A stretch of 64,000 nt of DNA from Rhizobiaceae bacterium (GTDB lineage: Bacteria > Pseudomonadota > Alphaproteobacteria > Rhizobiales > Rhizobiaceae), in contig JAHBYV010000007.1 in the NCBI GenBank assembly GCA_019635795.1, forward strand, positions 62,001 to 126,000, in the 5' to 3' direction. Positions 15,788-23,450 of the stretch are shown here, piece by piece (position 1 is the first letter of the stretch; every line of letters starts with the position of its first letter). The translations under genes and the position numbers were made by a program. The notes below the pieces were generated by a model. That model had not been told where the DNA came from. It made no database searches and worked only from the letters and a program-made list of their open reading frames with translations.

Positions 15788-17203
15788 TTGGAAGAAAACG
15801 AGGAGAAAGCGCCGGTGTCCGAGGGGCTGGACGCGTTTCCGGTAGCTGACATTTATGACGAGGATGGTGTCATCCGCTCGTCCTTTTTGGCGAAGATAGG
15901 GGCGGCCATTGCGGACCGCGACGTTGTCTCGCTCAAGGTGGACGCCGCGAAGCTGCACCAATCGGAACTTGGCGATCTTCTCGAGGCGCTGCTGCCGGAA
16001 CAGCGGCGCGCACTGGTTCATTTGCTTGGCGACGATTTCGACTTTACGGCACTGACCGAGGTTGATGATGCCATCCGCGCCGAAATCGTTGAGCATCTGC
16101 CAAACGAACAGATTGCCAACGCTGTTCAGGACCTCGATTCCGACGATGCCGTTTACATTCTTGAGGACCTCGATGAGGAGGACCGGCAAGAGATCCTTTC
16201 AAAGCTTCCGTTCACCGAGCGGATAAGGCTCAAGCGTGCGCTGGACTACCCGGAGGAAACTGCGGGACGGCGTATGCAGACGGAGTTCGTTGCCGTCCCG
16301 CCGTTCTGGACGGTGGGCCAGACGATCGACTACATGCGCGAAGATGCGGACCTGCCGGATCGTTTCAGCCAGATTTTTGTTATTGATCCGACATTCAAGC
16401 TTCTTGGTGCGGTGCACCTCGACCAGATTTTGCGCACGAAGCGTGCCACCAAGATAGAAGACATCAAGCATGAAACGCGGCACGCCATTCCTGCCACGAT
16501 GGATCAGGAAGAGGCAGCGCGCGAATTCGAACAGTATGACTTGTTGTCTGCCGCTGTCGTTGATGAGAACGAACGGCTGGTCGGTGTGCTGACGATTGAC
16601 GATGTGGTCGACGTCATTCAGCAGGAAGCCGAAGAAGATCTCATGCGCATGGGCGGCGTCGGCGATGAAGAATTGTCCGATACTGTTGCGGCGACCTCGC
16701 GTTCGCGCGTTCCCTGGCTCGCCGTCAATCTGCTCACCGCTTTTCTTGCCGCTTCCGTTATCGGCTTGTTCGACGCCACGATAGAAAAGATCGTTGCGCT
16801 CGCTGTTCTGATGCCCATCGTTGCCGGCATGGGGGGAAATGCCGGGTCGCAAACTATGACGGTCACCGTTCGCGCGCTCGCAACCAGAGAAATCGACATT
16901 TACAACGCCGGCCGGATCATTCGCCGCGAAATGGGCGTTGGCTTGATAAATGGCGTTGTTTTTGCCTGCCTTATCGGGCTGGTGGCGGGCTTCTGGTTTC
17001 AAAGTCCAAACATCGGAGGGATCATAGCCGCGGCAATGGTAATCAACATGTTTGCTGCCGCTTTGGCAGGAATCATGATTCCCCTGCTGCTTGACAAAAT
17101 TGGCGCGGATCCTGCTGTCGCGTCCTCAGTTTTTGTGACGGCCGTAACGGATTGCGTTGGATTCTTCGCTTTTCTGGGTCTTGCAACCTGGTGGTTTGGC
17201 TAA
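15788..17203 (+). CDS. mgtE: Magnesium transporter MgtE
   Basis: Mg2+ channel/transporter. The cytoplasmic MgtE_N domain (leucine-rich helices, LLEALLPEQRRALVHLLGDD) is followed by paired CBS domains (FSQIFVIDPTFKLLGAVHLD, LVGVLTIDDVVDVIQQEAEE), then five transmembrane helices with the conserved MPIVAGMGGNAGSQTMTVTVRAL pore segment. The TTG at 15788 has GGGAGG five bases upstream and gives 471 aa; an upstream TTG at 15719 lacks such a site. MgtE senses cytosolic Mg2+ through its N-terminal and CBS domains. Its glycine-rich pore motif is intact. Confidence 0.93.
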   Translation: MEENEEKAPVSEGLDAFPVADIYDEDGVIRSSFLAKIGAAIADRDVVSLKVDAAKLHQSELGDLLEALLPEQRRALVHLLGDDFDFTALTEVDDAIRAEIVEHLPNEQIANAVQDLDSDDAVYILEDLDEEDRQEILSKLPFTERIRLKRALDYPEETAGRRMQTEFVAVPPFWTVGQTIDYMREDADLPDRFSQIFVIDPTFKLLGAVHLDQILRTKRATKIEDIKHETRHAIPATMDQEEAAREFEQYDLLSAAVVDENERLVGVLTIDDVVDVIQQEAEEDLMRMGGVGDEELSDTVAATSRSRVPWLAVNLLTAFLAASVIGLFDATIEKIVALAVLMPIVAGMGGNAGSQTMTVTVRALATREIDIYNAGRIIRREMGVGLINGVVFACLIGLVAGFWFQSPNIGGIIAAAMVINMFAAALAGIMIPLLLDKIGADPAVASSVFVTAVTDCVGFFAFLGLATWWFG

Positions 17204-17279
17204 ACATAGCTCGCTTCAATTGACTTTTACGTAAGTGCCGTGGCAGTTTCCGGGCAAATTGGGGAGCTTGGTCAGCGCG

Positions 17280-17666
17280 ATGCGCGAGTACTATACAATC
17301 ACCGAACTCACCCGCGAGTTCGACATTTCAACCCGGACGCTGCGCTTTTATGAGGATGAAGGTTTGATTCAACCTGTCCGGCGTGGGCGCACGCGTTTGT
17401 TTCGCCCGTCAGACAGGCATTTGATCCGTCAGATATTGCGCGGAAAGAGACTCGGATTCTCGATAAACGAAATCCGCGAAATCATTCAAATGTACAAGGA
17501 GCCTCCGGGAGAGGTTGGCCAGCTGAATCTTATGATCCAGCGTATGAACGAAAAGCGCGAGAGTTTGCGACAAAAGCGTCGTGACCTGGAGGAAACGTTG
17601 GCTGAGCTCGACAGGGCCGAAGAGGCCTGTGTCGAGCGTTTGGCGGAACTCGGCGTAAAAACCTGA
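17280..17666 (+). CDS. MerR family transcriptional regulator
   Basis: A 128-aa regulator from the ATG at 17280 (GGGGAG lies upstream). The winged-helix N-terminus (YTITELTREFDISTRTLRFYEDEGLIQPVRRG) is followed by RLFRPSDRHLIRQILRGKRLGFSINEIREII and a coiled-coil dimer helix. It lacks the cysteines of metal sensors. It resembles the LiuR-type branch often linked to branched-chain amino acid or fatty acid catabolism; valine-catabolic genes occur at 59.8-61.9 kb but are distant. Target and ligand unknown. Confidence 0.85.
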   Translation: MREYYTITELTREFDISTRTLRFYEDEGLIQPVRRGRTRLFRPSDRHLIRQILRGKRLGFSINEIREIIQMYKEPPGEVGQLNLMIQRMNEKRESLRQKRRDLEETLAELDRAEEACVERLAELGVKT

Positions 17667-17669
17667 CGA

Positions 17670-18380
17670 TCAGGACTGTACTGCCACTTCGAGCGAAAGC
17701 CGTACCATGTCTTTCAGTGAACTCTGGCGGTCCTGAGCGCTCATTTCCTCATGCGTTACCAGACAGTCCGTCATGGTGCAGATCGTTAGCGCCCGCACAT
17801 TGAAGCGGGCTGCCAGAAAATAGAGCGCGGCCGCTTCCATTTCTACGCCCAGAACGCCATGCTCTGCCAGTTTCTGATAAGATGTAAAGCCATCCTCATG
17901 GTAGAAAATATCGCTGGAAAGCATGTTCGCCACATGCGCTCGCAGTCCCTTTTCTTTTGCCTTCGAGACCGCAGCAGCAAGCAGACCAAAATCTGCTATG
18001 GGAGCGAAGGCGTAGCCGGGGAATGCATCCCGGACAATCGCTGAATCGGTTGTCGCTGCCTGCGCGATAATAAGGTCTCTGATCCTGACAGATGGGCTCA
18101 GCCCTCCGCAGGTGCCAACGCGTATAAACGTTTGCACTCCATAAACGTTGATCAACTCGTGTACATAAATTGAAAGGCTCGGCTGACCCATTCCTGTTGC
18201 CTGCACGGATACGCGCTTGCCCGCGAACGTGCCAGTGTATCCAAGGCAATTTCGCACATTGTTCACCTGCTTCGCATTGTCGAGAAATGTTTCGGCGATC
18301 CATTTTGCGCGCAGCGGATCGCCCGGCAATAGCACGGCATCTGCGTAGTCGCCGAGACTGGCGTTGTTGTGTGGGGTCAT
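17670..18380 (-). CDS. deoD: Purine nucleoside phosphorylase DeoD-type
   Basis: A 236-aa hexameric-type purine nucleoside phosphorylase that cleaves (deoxy)nucleosides with phosphate to base and pentose-1-phosphate. Motifs are VLLPGDPLRAKWIAETFL (phosphate binding), VQATGMGQPSLSIYVHELI, FIRVGTCGGLSPSVRIRDLI and VLGVEMEAAALYFLAA (nucleoside ribose/base binding). GAGGTGACCC precedes the ATG. Length matches E. coli DeoD (239 aa). It converges with the MerR gene with three bases between. A salvage role is expected. Confidence 0.93.
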   Translation of the reverse strand: MTPHNNASLGDYADAVLLPGDPLRAKWIAETFLDNAKQVNNVRNCLGYTGTFAGKRVSVQATGMGQPSLSIYVHELINVYGVQTFIRVGTCGGLSPSVRIRDLIIAQAATTDSAIVRDAFPGYAFAPIADFGLLAAAVSKAKEKGLRAHVANMLSSDIFYHEDGFTSYQKLAEHGVLGVEMEAAALYFLAARFNVRALTICTMTDCLVTHEEMSAQDRQSSLKDMVRLSLEVAVQS

Positions 18381-18434
18381 GGGTCACCTCATGCACTAGC
18401 TAAAAAAGGGAAGCCAATATATTGATATAATTTT

Positions 18435-18905
18435 CTATATCCATCGACGAACGCGCTTCTTGTAGTCGAGATATTTTTTGCCAAAGCGCTGTGCCAGATG
18501 GAGTTCCTCGCGCTCAATGGCGAGCTTTTGGGTTGCGAATGCCGCTGCAATTCCAAACAGTATGAACCAGACGCTGCCGTAGATCAGGGCCACCCCGAAC
18601 ATCAGCATGGTGTTGGCGAGGTAGATGGGGTTGCGGCTGAAGGAAAAAGCACCTGTTGTTATGAGGTGTTCGGCGGATTTGGTGGGCAGGATCGGCGTTT
18701 TGGCCGACTTCATTTTTCCCATGGCGGAAATGTCTATAGCCAAGGCTCCGAAAATGCAGATCGCGCCAATTGCCAAAAGCAGGTCGCTCAATGGCGAGGA
18801 CAGCCAGGGGAGAGGAAAGAGGAAATCGCAGATAACAGCCAATGCGGCGGCAGATATGAAAAGGAATGGCGGCCAGGGAAACCGGTTGGGCGGTGTCGTG
18901 GTCAT
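18435..18905 (-). CDS. ICMT/PEMT-like membrane methyltransferase
   Basis: A 156-aa integral membrane protein with four hydrophobic segments and the phospholipid/isoprenylcysteine methyltransferase motifs: TGAFSFSRNPIYLANTMLMF (R-N-P SAM-binding) and AIEREELHLAQRFGKKYLDYKKRVRRW near the C-terminus. The substrate is unknown. Such small proteins are usually annotated as isoprenylcysteine carboxyl methyltransferase family. Its ATG overlaps the stop of the upstream DUF1624-like gene by four bases, so the two are translationally coupled and may act on the same envelope component. Confidence 0.8.
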   Translation of the reverse strand: MTTTPPNRFPWPPFLFISAAALAVICDFLFPLPWLSSPLSDLLLAIGAICIFGALAIDISAMGKMKSAKTPILPTKSAEHLITTGAFSFSRNPIYLANTMLMFGVALIYGSVWFILFGIAAAFATQKLAIEREELHLAQRFGKKYLDYKKRVRRWI

Positions 18906-19924
18906 TGCGGCATTCCTTCTGAAAGCTGCTCCTGCGTCGCGATTGTGCAGGAAGCAGCAAAGCTCTGCACCTGTCTGCCTTGATCCTCAGTTTGGCCTGA
19001 AGTGAACATTGTTTCAATCAAACCGCTTTCGGCAAGTTCGTCCAGCATGCACGTGCAATAAACCGGGCAAAAATCCGGACCGCGTGACGTCTCGCATGCG
19101 CGCTGACATGCGCGAAGGAATTGCGCCTCAGCAGAAACCGGGGCGGGTGGCACTATCTGCGAGAAGAGCCATATCAGGGCGATCATAACTGGCTGGTGGA
19201 TGAGGTAAAATGCGAGACTGTGCCGTCCGATAAAGTCCAGAAATCTTGTTGGGCGGGGAAATTCAATTCGCTGCAACCGGTCCAGAAGTCCGGCCGCGCT
19301 GGCAAATTTTGCTGCGGCGATTCCTGAAATAACCGCGCCAAACCATGGAAAAAGCGGCACATAATCGTTGGAACGCGGGTTGTATGGCGCAAGCCCGACC
19401 CACCAGAGTGCGGGATGCTGGAAGATTTCTGCCCGAAAGTAATATGGAATGGCGATAATCGCGGCGGCAAGGAGCAACAAGGCTGCGGCCGGCAATCGAA
19501 GAAACAGCAATCCGAGAATGCTCGCCAGCGCAATCTGATGAAGTATGCCGAAGAAGATGAAGGATTGCGGCGTGGCAAAATAAGTTACGCCGGTTATCAG
19601 GACAGCCGCACCTGCCACCATGGCGAGCCGCTTGAGGAATGAATTCCAGCGAATGCCATTTCCGTGCGCCAGAAACAGGGAAAAGCCCACCAGAAAAAGA
19701 AACGATGAGGCGATGCACCGCGCGAATATTTTCCAGCCGCCAATAGCTGTAAGACCCGGATCGGCATATCCGAAGAACTCGAGATCCCATGTGAAATGAT
19801 AGATCGCCATCGCGACGAGCGCCACGCCGCGTGCAACATCGATTGCCGCAATTCGGCCTTTTGGGACGCTCGATACGGGCAGGGAACTGGCGGGCATCAC
19901 GACTCGCTGCAAGAGGAGCAACAT
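18902..19924 (-). CDS. DUF1624/HGSNAT-like membrane acyltransferase
   Basis: Up to 340 aa (331 from the ATG at 19897). The N-terminus GRIAAIDVARGVALVAMAIYHFTWDL is the signature of the heparan-alpha-glucosaminide N-acetyltransferase-like (DUF1624) family, with about eight transmembrane helices up to residue 265 (FIGRHSLAFYLIHQPVMIALI). A ~70-aa soluble C-terminal tail with several cysteines (ACQRACETSRGPDFCPVYCTCMLDEL) follows. Proteins of this family move acetyl or acyl groups across the membrane to glycans or lipids; the substrate here is unknown. The Cys-rich tail is common in rhizobial members but unexplained. Confidence 0.8.
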   Translation of the reverse strand: MLLLLQRVVMPASSLPVSSVPKGRIAAIDVARGVALVAMAIYHFTWDLEFFGYADPGLTAIGGWKIFARCIASSFLFLVGFSLFLAHGNGIRWNSFLKRLAMVAGAAVLITGVTYFATPQSFIFFGILHQIALASILGLLFLRLPAAALLLLAAAIIAIPYYFRAEIFQHPALWWVGLAPYNPRSNDYVPLFPWFGAVISGIAAAKFASAAGLLDRLQRIEFPRPTRFLDFIGRHSLAFYLIHQPVMIALIWLFSQIVPPAPVSAEAQFLRACQRACETSRGPDFCPVYCTCMLDELAESGLIETMFTSGQTEDQGRQVQSFAASCTIATQEQLSEGMPQ

Positions 19925-20007
19925 CGAAGGGTTAGCACGTCGCGCATGGACCGGTAAAACCGGATTTGGTAGGACGCCTAAACCAGTCCCTGCACAAAGG
20001 TTTGAAA

Positions 20008-20514
20008 TTGCCGGAACTAACGTTCATTCTTGGTGGTGCACGCTCCGGCAAGAGCGCGCACGCTGAATGCCTGATGGAGGGGCTGCCCGGTCCGTGGTGT
20101 TATATTGCCACCGCGCAGGCGCTTGATGACGAAATGCGCGAGCGCATCGGAAGGCATCAGCAGCAGCGGGTGGGCGAATGGTACACGGTGGAGGCTCCTC
20201 TCGAACTTGCGGCGGCGCTGCGCTCCGTGCCGGATGGTCAGCCGGTATTGATCGATTGCCTGACCCTATGGCTTACCAATCACATGTTGGCAGGCAATGA
20301 TCTGACGGCAGAAGCGGCGCAATTGCTGGATGTTTTGCGCGAGCCGCGCGGAGTCTGGATCGTTGTTTCAAACGAGGTCGGACAAGGCATCGTCCCTGAC
20401 AATGCATTGGCGCGCCGGTTTCGCGATGAGGCCGGACGCTTGCACCAGCGCGTGGCAGCCATTGCAGACAATGTACTGTTCATGGTGGCGGGGATTCCGC
20501 TGAAGGTGAAATAG
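20008..20514 (+). CDS. cobP: Adenosylcobinamide kinase/guanylyltransferase
   Basis: The CobP/CobU enzyme phosphorylates adenosylcobinamide and transfers GMP to it, the entry to the nucleotide-loop stage of cobalamin synthesis. Motifs are the P-loop TFILGGARSGKSAHAE, the second motif YIATAQALDDEMRERI.RHQQQR with a His for GMP attachment, and VLIDCLTLWLTNHML...VSNEVGQGIVP. The TTG at 20008 lies seven bases after AAAGG and gives 168 aa; TTGs at 19966 and 20002 are alternatives. No cobalamin riboswitch was recognised upstream. The gene fits a region full of B12-dependent enzymes. Confidence 0.88.
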   Translation: MPELTFILGGARSGKSAHAECLMEGLPGPWCYIATAQALDDEMRERIGRHQQQRVGEWYTVEAPLELAAALRSVPDGQPVLIDCLTLWLTNHMLAGNDLTAEAAQLLDVLREPRGVWIVVSNEVGQGIVPDNALARRFRDEAGRLHQRVAAIADNVLFMVAGIPLKVK

Positions 20515-20654
20515 GCCGACAAAGCACCAATGCTGACAAAGGCTGGCAGGAACCTTTGCACCTGCAACTTGCAAGGGCTGTTGCACGTTTGGGATGCTAT
20601 CGAGGCCGCTCGCCAGTCTGCGGGAACACAGCGCGGTTGATTGAAGGAACCGGA

Positions 20655-21158
20655 ATGATTGTCGTTTGTCCATTGTCGAAGCTTGAGGCAACTGTAGCCG
20701 ACGTGCGACCGGATCGTTTGATTTCCGTTCTTTCGGAAGGAACTGAACTGGTGCGCCCGGCTGCAATCGATGCAGCTAACCACCTGCATATTACCATGCA
20801 TGACATTTCAGAGGAGCGGGAGGGCATGACGCTTCCTGGCGAAGAGCATGTGCGCCGCATTCTCGATTTTGCGCGGGCATGGGATCGGCGTCGGCCATTA
20901 GTCGTCCATTGTTATGCAGGCATCAGCCGGTCAACAGCAACGGCCTATATGGTTGCCGCAGCCTTTGCGCCCGGCAGAAGCGAGGCGGAGCTTGCCAGAA
21001 CCTTGCGCAGGCTCTCGCCCTCGGCCACGCCCAACCAGCGGATGATTGCGTTGGCGGATCATATTTTGCGGCGCGAAGGCCGTATGGTGAGCGCAATACA
21101 GGGAATTGGGCGCGGCGCGGAAGCCTTTGAAGGCACGCCGTTTACGCTTGAAATCTAG
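20655..21158 (+). CDS. Tyrosine/dual-specificity phosphatase family protein
   Basis: A 167-aa protein from the ATG at 20655, preceded by GAAGGA. The phosphatase signature HCYAGISRS places the nucleophile at Cys86 and the phosphate-binding Arg at 92 (C-x5-R-S). A general-acid region precedes it (ITMHDISEEREGMTLPGEEH). The family includes protein tyrosine phosphatases and phosphoinositide phosphatases; substrate unknown. It is 140 bases downstream of cobP, and its stop overlaps the convergent creatininase-family gene by four bases. Confidence 0.85.
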   Translation: MIVVCPLSKLEATVADVRPDRLISVLSEGTELVRPAAIDAANHLHITMHDISEEREGMTLPGEEHVRRILDFARAWDRRRPLVVHCYAGISRSTATAYMVAAAFAPGRSEAELARTLRRLSPSATPNQRMIALADHILRREGRMVSAIQGIGRGAEAFEGTPFTLEI

Positions 21159-21955
21159 TTCAATATTTCATCAAGCCTGGCTTGCCGTACATCCTTGAGC
21201 AGCCGGATCAACCCGCCAACTTGATGCCCTATTGTTTCGCGCCCCTTTTGTGCGGTTGCCGCGGCTGCATTTCCAACGACGCCAGCCGGGTTCAGGTCAG
21301 TTGCGATCCACGAAAAACCATAAGGACCGGTATGTCGCAAAAGGTCGAAATTCCGTTCCGCGTCCAGTACGTTCGACCGGAAGTCCTCAGCCTTTGACAT
21401 GTCGACGAGATCGGGGCGCGCGTGTAGCATGATCGATGTTTCGAGGTCGCCGCCGTGCACGCCAAGCCGCAACTCTTCCTCACTGTAAAGCCCTTGCGGA
21501 TAGCCAAACCGGTTCCAGCTTGATTTGACGGCGAGCATTTTGTGGCGAACGCGCATGTCACGCGCCAACAGTGCCATGACCTCTTCGTTGCCGCCATGCG
21601 ATGTGATTATGATGAGCTTGCGAATGCCGGTTCTCGCAACGCTGTCACCGATTTCAGTCCACGCACGCAATGCGTCTATCGGGTCAAGCGACAAAGTTCC
21701 CGGAACATTGATGTGTTCGTTGGATTTGCCGACTTCCTGAACCGGCAGCACACGCACATCCAGCTCCAACGGCAGTCGGGCCGCCAGTTCGCCGAGCATG
21801 GCGCGCATTATTTCGCTATCGGTTGAAAGCGGAAGGTGCGGACCGTGCTGCTCAATCGCAGCCAGCGGCAAAAGGGCGATTGTCGAATCGGGATCAATGG
21901 CCGCGAAATCGTCAGCCTTGAAATCTCCCCACCAGAATCGCCGTTTTGCGCTCAC
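21155..21955 (-). CDS. Creatininase-family amidohydrolase
   Basis: A 266-aa protein from a GTG at 21955 preceded by AGAGGCGAG. Family motifs: LLPLAAIEQHGPHLPLSTDSEI, VPGTLSLDP, IIITSHGGNEEVMALLARD and LGVHGGDLETSIML, supplying the Glu/His/Asp metal ligands. The family includes creatinine amidohydrolase, formamidopyrimidine deformylase and mycofactocin MftE-type peptidases. Creatinine breakdown would lead through creatine to sarcosine, and sarcosine oxidase genes lie nearby, but I see no creatinase gene, so that role is only possible. Confidence 0.82.
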   Translation of the reverse strand: MSAKRRFWWGDFKADDFAAIDPDSTIALLPLAAIEQHGPHLPLSTDSEIMRAMLGELAARLPLELDVRVLPVQEVGKSNEHINVPGTLSLDPIDALRAWTEIGDSVARTGIRKLIIITSHGGNEEVMALLARDMRVRHKMLAVKSSWNRFGYPQGLYSEEELRLGVHGGDLETSIMLHARPDLVDMSKAEDFRSNVLDAERNFDLLRHTGPYGFSWIATDLNPAGVVGNAAAATAQKGRETIGHQVGGLIRLLKDVRQARLDEILN

Positions 21956-22113
21956 CGTCTCGCCTCTTTTTGTATGCTGTCGGCACCATCCCTCACCTTG
22001 CAGCATGTCGAATTTGCTAAAACAAGGGAACAAGCAAATATACCGACCTTTATCCGCATGTTGCAGGCTTGCAATATTTTGTGTGCGGCGTATCCCCCAA
22101 AGCTGCCACAAAA

Positions 22114-22862
22114 TGCGTCATATGGCTGATAAAATAATGTCCTATCCGAGTGAAAGCATGCTCGCGAGATCAAATAGTAATCTGACCGAACAGGAAATCG
22201 TCGATGAGGCGATCCTGTCACGGCGTTCCGTTCGCGCATTTTTGCCGACACCGATCGAAACTTCGGTGATACGGGACATTCTCGAAGTGGCGCGCTGGGC
22301 GCCATCGGGAACGAATATGCAGCCTTGGCGAGCCTATGTCGTTCAGGGCGAGGTGAAGGATCGCATTTCTGATTCGATTCTGAATTCAGGGGTTCGCCCT
22401 GAAAAGGTCGAGTGGGACGAGTATAAATATTATCCCGATCAATTTTTCGAGCCGTATCTGACCCGTCGCCGCACGGTGGGATTTGCGCTTTACAACGCGC
22501 TTGGGATCGGACGGCGCGAGGTTGAAAAGATGCGGGCGCAACATGACCGCAATTTTGTGTTCTTCGACGCGCCCGTGGGATTGCTGTTCACCATAGATCG
22601 CCGGCTCAATATGGGGTCATGGATAGACCTCGGCATGATGTTGCAGAACGTGATGATTGCCGCGAGGGGCAGGGGATTGCATACCTGCCCGCAAGCAGCT
22701 TTTGCGCCCTATCACAAGCAAATCCGGCCCATCATTGGCATGAGCGATGAGGAAATTCTCGTCTGCGGCATAGCGCTGGGCTATGAGGACACGTCAAAGC
22801 CGGAAAACCAGTTCCGTTCTGAACGTGCGCCGCTGGATGAATGGGTCAAGTTCGTTGAATAA
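22114..22862 (+). CDS. Nitroreductase family flavoprotein
   Basis: An FMN-dependent nitroreductase-like oxidoreductase, about 248 aa from the ATG at 22114 (ATGs at 22123 and 22138 are also in frame). Core motifs are AILSRRSVRAFLPTPIE (FMN phosphate-contacting Arg-Ser-Arg), ILEVARWAPSGTNMQPWRAYVV, SWIDLGMMLQNVMIAARGRGL and EEILVCGIALGYED. The physiological substrate is unknown. It is convergent with soxG, one base between stops. Confidence 0.85.
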
Positions 22863-23450
22863 CTAGCGGATTTCGTAGCCTGTTTCTTCGCTAGCGTGAC
22901 AGAGCGACCTCCAGAACGAGCGTGCGAAAGACCGGAAGACGTAGAGATCGAACGTTGTTTCGGAACGCCGCTGGATTTGCGTGAAAATATCGTGGTGACT
23001 GGTCGAAACGCCTTGGCCGACCGGGAACCTTGCCAGCGAAAAATCCACAGCGAAGAACTTTGCGAGAATCCATTCGGATTTTTCGCCATCGATCCTTATT
23101 GCCGTTCGGCCATGTGAAAGATCAGTGACCGACCCGACATCTGCCGGGACAATGCTTAGCAGCCGCTCGGCAAGTCCTTCGTCTTCCTCAGCAAGCAGAT
23201 AGCGGCGCGGCGCAATGTTGAAAGCTGCGCGGTGGCCGGAAACGGCTCCCGCACCCGGCGAATTGTCCAGATTGAGTTTGAGAACGGAAGCGATGGCCTC
23301 GCGCACCTTCTGATCCGTATCTGGCCAGGCGGCGAGTTGCACGATTGAACCCGGTGCGGGTTCCGAGATCACGACGCCGGTTTGGGCGGCTGTGTTAGCA
23401 AAGCGGCCCCGGTTCAGAACCGGCTCAAGCGGGGAAACTGTGTCAACCAT
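22863..23450 (-). CDS. soxG: Sarcosine oxidase gamma subunit
   Basis: A 195-aa small subunit of heterotetrameric sarcosine oxidase. It has the gamma-subunit pattern (IAPRRYLLAEEDEGLAERLL, GSVTDLSHGRTAIRIDGEKSEWILAKFFAVDFS, STSHHDIFTQIQRRSETTFDLYVFRSFARSFWR), related to the GcvT C-terminal fold. Last gene of soxBDAG; its ATG overlaps the end of soxA by eight bases. It helps form the complex that oxidises sarcosine to glycine and passes the methyl carbon to tetrahydrofolate. Confidence 0.92.
   Translation of the reverse strand: MVDTVSPLEPVLNRGRFANTAAQTGVVISEPAPGSIVQLAAWPDTDQKVREAIASVLKLNLDNSPGAGAVSGHRAAFNIAPRRYLLAEEDEGLAERLLSIVPADVGSVTDLSHGRTAIRIDGEKSEWILAKFFAVDFSLARFPVGQGVSTSHHDIFTQIQRRSETTFDLYVFRSFARSFWRSLCHASEETGYEIR

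Noticed and set aside
19925..20007. Cobalamin riboswitch before cobP or the corrinoid genes
   Set aside because: No B12-box-like sequence was recognised, and the gap before cobP is too short.
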